Positions 1 to 7,800 of a stretch of 64,000 bases of DNA are shown piece by piece. The position numbers and the translations under genes were made by a program. Source of the stretch: Desulfobacteraceae bacterium (GTDB taxonomy: Bacteria; Desulfobacterota; Desulfobacteria; Desulfobacterales; Desulfosalsimonadaceae); contig JABZFM010000017.1 of the NCBI GenBank assembly GCA_014237465.1, positions 1-64,000 on the forward strand. Direction: 5' to 3'. Every line of letters begins with the position of its first letter. Position 1 is the first letter of the stretch. The notes beneath the pieces are model-generated. The model made no database searches and was not told where the DNA came from. It worked only from the letters and a program-made list of their open reading frames with translations.

Positions 1-117
1 AACGTCTCGTTAAGTGAACTTGCCCGCAGGCTGATGATGACACCTGCAGGGGTTGGGTACGCGGTCCAACGGGGTGAATCGATTGTCAGGCATTATGGCT
101 ACAGTCTGCTGAAATAA
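1..117 (+). CDS. C-terminal end of an unidentified gene, HTH-like tail (possible REP-associated transposase)
   Basis: The first frame is open from the window edge to a TAA, giving 38 residues. It contains a short helix-turn-helix-like stretch (SLSELARRLMMTPAGVGYAV) followed by QRGESIVRHYGYSLL. Tails of this kind, a DnaA/HTH-like module ending in 'V.RGE.I....GY.L', are common at the C-terminus of Y1 (REP-associated tyrosine) transposases in Desulfobacterota. The catalytic part lies outside the window, so the assignment is an inference from the tail only. It could equally be another small HTH protein. Its presence near dispersed palindromic repeats is suggestive but not proof of a link. Confidence 0.4.
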   Translation, partial: NVSLSELARRLMMTPAGVGYAVQRGESIVRHYGYSLLK

Positions 118-211
118 GTTATTGAGATATTTAAGGACGTCCCCCTCTAGGACGCTTCCCTCTTTTCCTGACGGGAATTTGAGAAGGGGGAGGAGGGCAT
201 CGATCAAAAGA

Positions 212-1135
212 CTACAGCATTTTCCGGTAAGACTGAAATCGGGTTACAACCGTGGCCATCTGTGCGGCATCCGGATATTTTTTCTGCCATTGATAACATT
301 TTTCAAGCCGGGATGACAGGGGTGGATGGGTTGAAAACCATGAGCCTTTGCTGGTGGCGGTGGCCTCTTTTTGCTGCAGCATTTTCAGAACACGGATCAG
401 CCCATTGGGGTCATACCCGGTTCGGTAGGCAACCGCCATTGCAGATTCATCGGCTTCATATTCCATGCCTTTATCCAGTCCTTTATCAAAGAGCATGGTC
501 TGTAGACCGCCGACCATTTCCTGGTACTGTTTCCCCTGGTCCCCTTTCATGTTAATGGTACCAATCTTGGCGGCACTTTCAAAAAATTTAGCCCGTCGTA
601 CAGAGCTGAGGGCGTGTTTATGCGCCACATGAGCCACTTCATGGGACAAAACACAGGCCAGCTCCGATTCATCATTCATTCCCTTTACCAGTGACCCGCT
701 GACAAAAACGATGCCACCGGGACAGGAAAACGCGTTATAAATCGGCGTGTCCACGACCACAAAATAATAGGTGATATCGGGACGCATGGAATTTTGTGCC
801 ACCGCGTTGCCCAGAGTATTGACATATGTCTGGAGTTTTTTGTTTTTTACCGGAAGACCGTAACGCTGAAACCCTTCCAAAGCCAATGTCTCACCTATGG
901 TGAATTCGGACTTGTAATCAATGCCCTCGGCACTCTGGACAATGCCGGTTAAGCCTTCTAAGGCCTGTTTTGCTTTCTGGATATCGCTGTTTTGGCCGTC
1001 TGGATCAATGATTTTGAAAAGATCAAACGCATACGCCGGACATGAAAGGAACAGGGCAAAAGGACCTGCCAGTTTTAAAAAATTTCTTCGACTGGAGACT
1101 GAATTATTTGGGGAAATATCTTTTGGATTATTCAT
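212..1135 (-). CDS. Exported M48-family zinc metalloprotease with Tat-type signal
   Basis: Predicted zinc endopeptidase of family M48, probably acting in the periplasm on damaged or misassembled envelope proteins. The HEVAH zinc motif is at residues 165-169, and the third ligand is the first Glu of EYEAD (E225). The N-terminus carries SRRNFLK followed by a hydrophobic stretch ending in AYA, a good twin-arginine signal, which would mean export of the folded, metal-loaded enzyme. At 307 residues it is a normal length for the BepA/YfgC-like or Oma1-like periplasmic class, without TPRs. GAGAGG sits just before the ATG. The gene lies 22 nt downstream of an SH3 protein on the same strand and is probably co-transcribed with it. 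The M48 assignment is secure; the substrate is unknown. Confidence 0.88.
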   Translation of the reverse strand: MNNPKDISPNNSVSSRRNFLKLAGPFALFLSCPAYAFDLFKIIDPDGQNSDIQKAKQALEGLTGIVQSAEGIDYKSEFTIGETLALEGFQRYGLPVKNKKLQTYVNTLGNAVAQNSMRPDITYYFVVVDTPIYNAFSCPGGIVFVSGSLVKGMNDESELACVLSHEVAHVAHKHALSSVRRAKFFESAAKIGTINMKGDQGKQYQEMVGGLQTMLFDKGLDKGMEYEADESAMAVAYRTGYDPNGLIRVLKMLQQKEATATSKGSWFSTHPPLSSRLEKCYQWQKKYPDAAQMATVVTRFQSYRKML

Positions 1136-1157
1136 GATATCCTCTCATTTTATGAAA

Positions 1158-1685
1158 TTAATCAGCATATTCGCCGATTTTACCTTCTTTTAAAAACTGA
1201 TCAATCTCCTGGTTACTGGTCTTCAGTGATATTACGGAATCAAGCGCATCCTGGCTCTGCTGGGGCGTTCCGGTCGTTTCGGCATATTCCTTCGCTTCCG
1301 GTGACAGCCCTCTGATGCTTCGAGAAGAATCGGCCGCATCCGCGTTGATGTCACTGCCGGACAGTCCGCCGAGTAGTCCGCCAAGTCCTCCTTCGTCATC
1401 CCCGGCATCTTCAATTTCCGGTTCTTCTTCGGAAACTTTGCCCCGATAAATCCAGCCGGTCTCATTCAACAATGTCGTGACTTTATACCATCTGCCCTCA
1501 GAGACTACAAGGGTAAGGGCGGAACCGCGCTTCAGTTCGACAATAGTAGCAGAGGAACTGGAACAGTCGGATTTCAATTCAGCATTTTCAGAAGTGACAT
1601 ACAGTGTTGTGGCGGCAAAACAGACAGATAAAAGAAAAAATAGTAAAAACGTCAGAGTTGAGGAAAAAATAAGCGGTCGTTTCAT
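1158..1685 (-). CDS. Exported SH3b-domain protein
   Basis: A 175-residue protein with a clear signal peptide (hydrophobic residues 5-24, cleavage near CFA-A). One bacterial SH3 domain follows, from about residue 27 to 83 (TLYVTSENAELKSD to ETGWIYRGKVS). Next come an acidic/Gly-rich linker (GGLGGLLGGLSG) and a C-terminal segment (about 125-175) of the form SPEAKEYAETTGTPQQSQDA. SH3b domains of exported proteins usually bind peptidoglycan or partner peptides. The next gene on the strand is the M48 protease, so this may be its targeting or regulatory partner; that is inferred from order alone. It was probably co-transcribed with the CHAT operon originally, but a dispersed repeat now occupies the gap upstream. 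Confidence 0.75.
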   Translation of the reverse strand: MKRPLIFSSTLTFLLFFLLSVCFAATTLYVTSENAELKSDCSSSSATIVELKRGSALTLVVSEGRWYKVTTLLNETGWIYRGKVSEEEPEIEDAGDDEGGLGGLLGGLSGSDINADAADSSRSIRGLSPEAKEYAETTGTPQQSQDALDSVISLKTSNQEIDQFLKEGKIGEYAD

Positions 1686-1715
1686 TTTGACACCTCAGTT
1701 ACGAGATTTAATTAT

Positions 1716-1827
1716 GATGGATTCGTAAAAAGTCAAAAACGGCGGTTGATTGACTTTTACTATTTATGAATTCAATATATTAAAAGAATGATGATCCCAA
1801 AATCCAACTTTTTGCGGAGACATCATC
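1716..1827. repeat. Full copy (about 112 bp) of a dispersed element with terminal inverted repeats
   Basis: It begins GATGGATTCGTAAAAAGTC and ends AATCCAACTTTTTGCGGAGACATCATC in two parts. The termini are imperfect inverted repeats (GTAAAAAGTC against ACTTTTTGC). The same left and right ends, with a similar AT-rich interior and length, recur at 51198-51304, and a right-half copy occurs at 44146-44189. This copy fills the gap between the giant CHAT gene and the SH3 gene. It has no coding capacity, so it is MITE- or REP-like. Confidence 0.75.
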
Positions 1828-1828
1828 A

Positions 1829-4800
1829 TTAATAATAATCCCCCACCAGGGTAAACGCCCCCCAGTATCCGGGGTGGGGGTAACGCGTTTTTACATGGAG
1901 TGCTGCCTGCTTCAAGCAGTCGGCCTTGTTTTTGTTCATGTACATGCGATAAAAAGTTTTAATCAAAATCGCAGTGGATACATCACTGACCCGCCAGAGG
2001 CTTGACACGACCGTATGTGTTCCCGCAAAGAAGAATGACCGGTTAAGTCCGACAACATCATCTCCAGCGTTTATTTTGCCCAGTCCTGTCTGGCAGGCGC
2101 TTAAAAATACCATGTCCGCATTTATTTTCAGGCCGAAAATTTCACCTGCCTCTAAATTGCCATCGAAATCTGATTTTGTAAAGTTTTTATCTTTTGCCCC
2201 GGCAAGTTTAATAGCAGACAGCAGGGGATTTACCGGGTCAAATTCACCGTGGGAAGCGATATGGATGATGTCAAATCCGGATATGTTGTTAATCACCCAG
2301 TCTTCCGTCGCTTTTTCTCTTGTTAGAATAGTTACTTCCGGAAAGTTCCAGGAGATGGATCCGACTTCCTGTTCTGCAAATGGAAGATCTAAAATCGGGT
2401 CGCCCAGGTCCGGGTTTCCGATAGCAAGAACTCTGGGACTCCGGTAAGGGCGTGCAACCCGTCGACCTAATGTATACTCAAGTACGCCGGCGCTGGGAAC
2501 ATAAAACAAAGAGAATTGATCCAGGAGAAAGGAGTCCTCATTGTACAGCGTGGCAAAAGAAAGATAATGCAGCGACCCGTAAGGACTGATGCCAAGGGTA
2601 TAAACGCCCTCCAGTTGTGGCATTAGGGGTGCGAACAACTGGGCGTAAAGACCGGCGGCATGCTTTTCATAGGGCTCAAGGTTCTGGATGATTCGGCGAA
2701 ATTCTAATATCCGCTTTTCAAGTTCGATCCTGTCTGCGGGTATCCGGATCAGCTGCAGACGTTTTTCGTTAATTTCAATATCAGAACGCAAAACCCAGCA
2801 GAAAACTTCCTTTTCAAGGAGATAATAGGACAACAAAGCGGTTCCGGGTTCCAGATATTCCAGCAGTTTTTCCGTATCCACATGGGGAACGGATACCATT
2901 GACACCAGCTGCGGGTTTTGCAGCTGCATATCGAGCATCACGTTTTGAAGATCATGGTTCAGTTTTTCAATGGATTTTCTGTAAATATCTCGTTCTGCAA
3001 GGGCTGTGGACATTCCCAGCAACAACTCAGTTGTTTCAATTTCCGATTTTAAGATCTGCTGTTTTTTATAAAGTATGCTATCTGCTTCATCCGCTAACCC
3101 GATCTGATGATTGCCCAGAAGGTCAATAAAGTTCCTTGCACGGGAACGTTCGGCCATCTCAAAGGCCTGTTTTGGCTGTCCCTTATCTGCCAACAGTTTT
3201 ACCAGTGTTTCATAAACCGAAAGCTTATTTGAGATAAAGTTTTCCTTGAGCTCTTTGACTTTTATGTCAGACCGGAGCTGTTCAATCACATCCACGGATT
3301 TTCGGAGCAGTTTTTCAGCAGCGTCAAGATCATTATAAAATATGATCTGGATTCTTGCCAGGCCGAACAGAGCACGCCATTGAGTCTCTTTAATCAGCAT
3401 AGATTCGGAAAGTTCCAGCGCGGTTTGAAAAGCAGCTTGCGAGCCTTTATAATCTTTTAAAACTAACAGCGCGTCACCTTTTCCGAGAATTGCCTTGGCT
3501 GCATTAATGCGGTTGCCGATGGCAGTAGAAATCGAATATGCCTGATCAAACAGCTCTGCAGCTGTTACCGGCTGATCGAGTTTCAGGTATGTCAGTCCTT
3601 TATTTCTGTAATCATAGGCCAGTCCCCATTTTGAATCAATCGAAGTGTCAATGGAAATTGCCTGTTCAAATGTTTCCAGGGCTTTTTCATAATTACCCAT
3701 GTCCCGGAATATGAGTCCCACGTTATTGAGTGTTGAGGCGATTTCATCTTTTCGTATTTTCAGGGCTGCGGCATCGGTTAATGCATTGTTCAGTGCTTCG
3801 AGCGCCTTATCATAATCCCCCAAGGTCCACCAGATCAGGCCTTCGGTATTGAGTGATATGACCTGCATGAGCGGTAAATCCTGTTCCTGTGAAATCGTAT
3901 AACATTGCCGTTGGAGACGGAATGCTTCTTCGTATCTTCCCTGGAACCATGAATTGTTCGCCTGTTCAATCAGAATTTTGACTTTAATCATTAACTGCGC
4001 GGGCGCTTTTGAGCTAATCAGTTCCAGACTTTCAGTGTAATAGCGGTCCGCAGCAGTAAAATTTCCCAGCAGACGATAACATCGACCGATGTTTAGTTTT
4101 GATTCAGCAATTTTTTCAAAATCCGCGGACGCCGTATAAATTTCCAGGGCCTTTTCATAATTTAATATGGCCGTGGCATACTGGTTTAAGCGCAAGTCAT
4201 AGACCCGGCCGATGTTCAGATATTGTTCCCCCATCAGTTCAGATTGGTTTAAAGTCCGGCTCAGGTCTACCGCGGTTTTAAAACGGCTTAAAGCGGTTTC
4301 ATAATTTGTCGCATTTTCCAGGACAATGCCCAGATCCATGAAGGCACGGATCAGGTCTTCATCAGGCGGCAATTGGGACATAATGTGAACAGCGCTTTCG
4401 ATAACGGGAATGGCCTTTTCATAATTATCTTTTTTGGAATACATCAACCCCAGCCGCAGAAGGGCATCGGCATGCGCTTTTGACTCCGGTTCCATGTTTT
4501 TTTGAAGATGGACAAGTTCTTTTGAAAAATTTAACGCTGCCTCATTATTGCCGGACCGGTAGGCACTTTCACGGGCGAATTTATATAAATCCGGCAGGTA
4601 TCGGCTGTATTTTGAAATTTCGCTGGCAACGGAAATAGCATTTTCAAACATCACCAGGGCGGATACATAATTTGCCTGATCAAAATTTGATCTTCCGGTT
4701 TTGACATATTTGATGAAATTGTTTTTGGCGAATTTGATGGATTCTTTGCCCGTCATTCCCTGATACCCAAGGTACAGGAGCCTGTCAGTTTTAATGTCAG

Positions 4801-7800
4801 AAGGTTTAAAATTTTGAGGCATGGTTTCTGTTTCAGGTATCAAAGTAAGTGCAGCTGTATTTAGCGCGTCAATACCTGACGTTTCAGGATATAATGTAAG
4901 AAGGTCAGGAACCAATTTCGTACTGTCGGCCGTATCATTAATAAAAATAATCCCCGGACATCCATATATGGAAAACAGGTGTCCGACGAGATACACATTA
5001 TTCGTGTAATTTCCCGAGAGAATAGATAATGAAAGGTTGGATGTCTTAGCCAGGAGTTTTTCTAGCTTAACTCGTGTGTCAGGGTCTGGATATACGGCAA
5101 AAAAACGACTGGCGATTTCTCCGGGTTCAGTGGGAACCGTTGATACCGCCTTCGGACCACTGGAAATGAGCAGTGTATTGATGGATGAAAATTCATTCCG
5201 GAAATGGTCTTCATCGTTTTCTGTCACCGACGCATAGGATTTGATATTATATTGTTGGGCCACCAGGTCGGCAAACGGAATCTGCGGCACTGAGAGTAAT
5301 TTTTGTTTAAACGGTTTCCGGCTGTTTATACATCTTGCCAGATGCTTTGCGCTTAATGCGTAAGGGTATGTGATTTCAAGATTCAGAGCAGGGGGATTTT
5401 CATTGGCAATATAGGGGGTTATCCAGTCGATTTCTTCGTCAATTTTTTCTTTTAATGTATCGGTATTTTCTGCGGTAAATCCGGTGATTTCTTCTTTGGT
5501 GATCAGAAAAGCAGCATAGGGTGAATTTTTGATGCCGGTATGGAAAATCCTTGCCACCGCATCATCATCTGAAAGCGCATCCATCAGATCCATGGCCTCA
5601 AACGGTTCCGGCGACATCAATGCAATAAAATCAGGTGGAGATGAAACTGGCCGGGCGTAATATGCGTCTTCGGCAAGCCCCTTGTATCTGCTGACCAGGG
5701 AATGATATTTTTGTTCAAGTACCCGGGCCAGATTCCGGGTTTTTTCATCATTAATATTTTTATCAGACAATTTTATGCTCACATTCGCCAGTGCATCTGC
5801 CGTTTCTTCAATTTTTACAGTCATCGACATGAGGAGGACAGCAAGGTCCTGTATGTCACTATTCCGGATGTCTTTAAACGGACCCGGAAGATTTTCATTG
5901 TCTGCCCCCATTTGATTAGCAAGCAGAACCTGTTCATTATCAAGGCGTTCTTGAAGAAAGGGCACGTTGTCTTCATCTGCTTGTTTGATTTCTTTTTTCA
6001 GTAATCGGATCCGTTCAAGCCGGGGATACAATTTTAAGAAAAATGATTGTTCATGCTTGCTTTGCGGACGGACAAAGGGTGCCAGGCGATTGAAACGTTC
6101 CAGTTCGGAAATCTTTTCCGCCAGGTTTAATGCGGCTTCGGTGTTTTTACTTTCCAGTTTTTTGAAAATCAGTGATCCAAAACTACGGATAATCTCCAAG
6201 GGTTCGCATCCGGCACGGGATATGGGAACCGTTTCCAGCACATTCAGCGCATCTGTCAGTTGACCAAGCCCAGCTAATGCCCGCCATTCTAAATCCGGGA
6301 AAATACCGGTTTTCGAAGTTTTAAGTGCATGTTGATAATACCGTATTGCGGTTTCCTCGTCTCCGAGTGCGCGCGCAACAACAGCCATATTCAAGTATAG
6401 CGAGGTGCCGGTTTCAAGCTGTTTCCGGCTGACTTGAGAGACGTTATTTTCAAACAGTTCCAATCCCCGGGTGAAGTGACTCACCGCATGCTGCTGCAGG
6501 ATAATTTTATGTACAGCTGACGATAATTCTTTGCTGTATTGCTCTGCAGCATTTGAATAAAATACCCCAAGGATATTGTGATATTCTATCAGGATCGTAG
6601 AACCGGTAATATTTGTATTTTTTGATAGAAGGTCTGCTGTTTGATTGTCGAATTTCTGCAGACGCCTCATTTGTGCATCGGGTAACCCGGTTTTTGTTTG
6701 CAGATCAAATATTTTTTGTCCCACAGATGTCATGTTTGTAATATTTGCGGCAGCGCTCGCCGGGTTTTCCATTTTCAGGCAGAGTTCTGCGGAAAAAGCG
6801 AATTTTTCAAATGCGTTCAGGTAATTACCCACTGCATTATCTAAAAGAGCGGCGCGATGATACAGCAGGGAGACACCATAACGATCTTTTTCATTAACGG
6901 ATTCCGGGTCAGGGTATTGCCTGAGCTGTTTTACAAGTTCATTCCGTGATGTTTCCAGATGACCCAGCTCCAGCTGAATCCGGGAAATGAAAGTTTCGGC
7001 AAGCCTTTTTTCCTGGGTCGCAGAAAATCCTTTGGCGGCCTGTGTTGCAGAAGACGCGTCCAGTGAAGTAGATACGGAAATATCAATTAACGCTCTTTTG
7101 GGTTTTTCCGCAGGTTCCGGCACACTGTATTGATCGATCAGGGAAAGCACCTGATCGAAGTCCTTTGAAGCTTTTTTCAGCAGTTTGATATGCTGACCAC
7201 TGGTAACGCTTTTAGCCTGCTGATACGTATTATAGGCGACCGAACGCCTGTTCCGGGCCAGGTTTTCATTGTTACCGGTTTTCTCATTTAATGAAAATAC
7301 TTTTTCAAATATTTCAGTTGCCTTATCCCATTCGCTATTGTCCTGATAAGCCAGTCCCAAACGGTCTGAAATTTCAATTTTTAGTTCAATCAGGCGTTCC
7401 GGAAAATCCAGCGCTTTTGTGATCTGCCGGGTTAAATTCAAAAGATTCTGACGCGGATTGTCAATGGGCAGGTTTCCGGGCTTTTTTTCATTTACGGCAT
7501 TCAGTTTCCTGGCCAGCTTTAATGCGGATTTATTCAGCTTTTCCTGATCATAGACAAGGAACAGCATTTTTTCCTTATATGACTGCCACTGTTCTGAAGG
7601 GGGAGGAGATGTGTTTTCGCTAAGATCCGCCACCTTAAGATTTTGTTCGGACTGCTCCCGGGCGATTTTTAAGGCGAACTCTTTTGTTTCCGGTGTGTTG
7701 ATGGCCGGATCAATAATCCGGTCTTTCAAGTACCGGTTCAACCGATCAAACGCACGAGACGGTGCTAATGGATCTATATGACCGTCAATGAGTTCGATCG

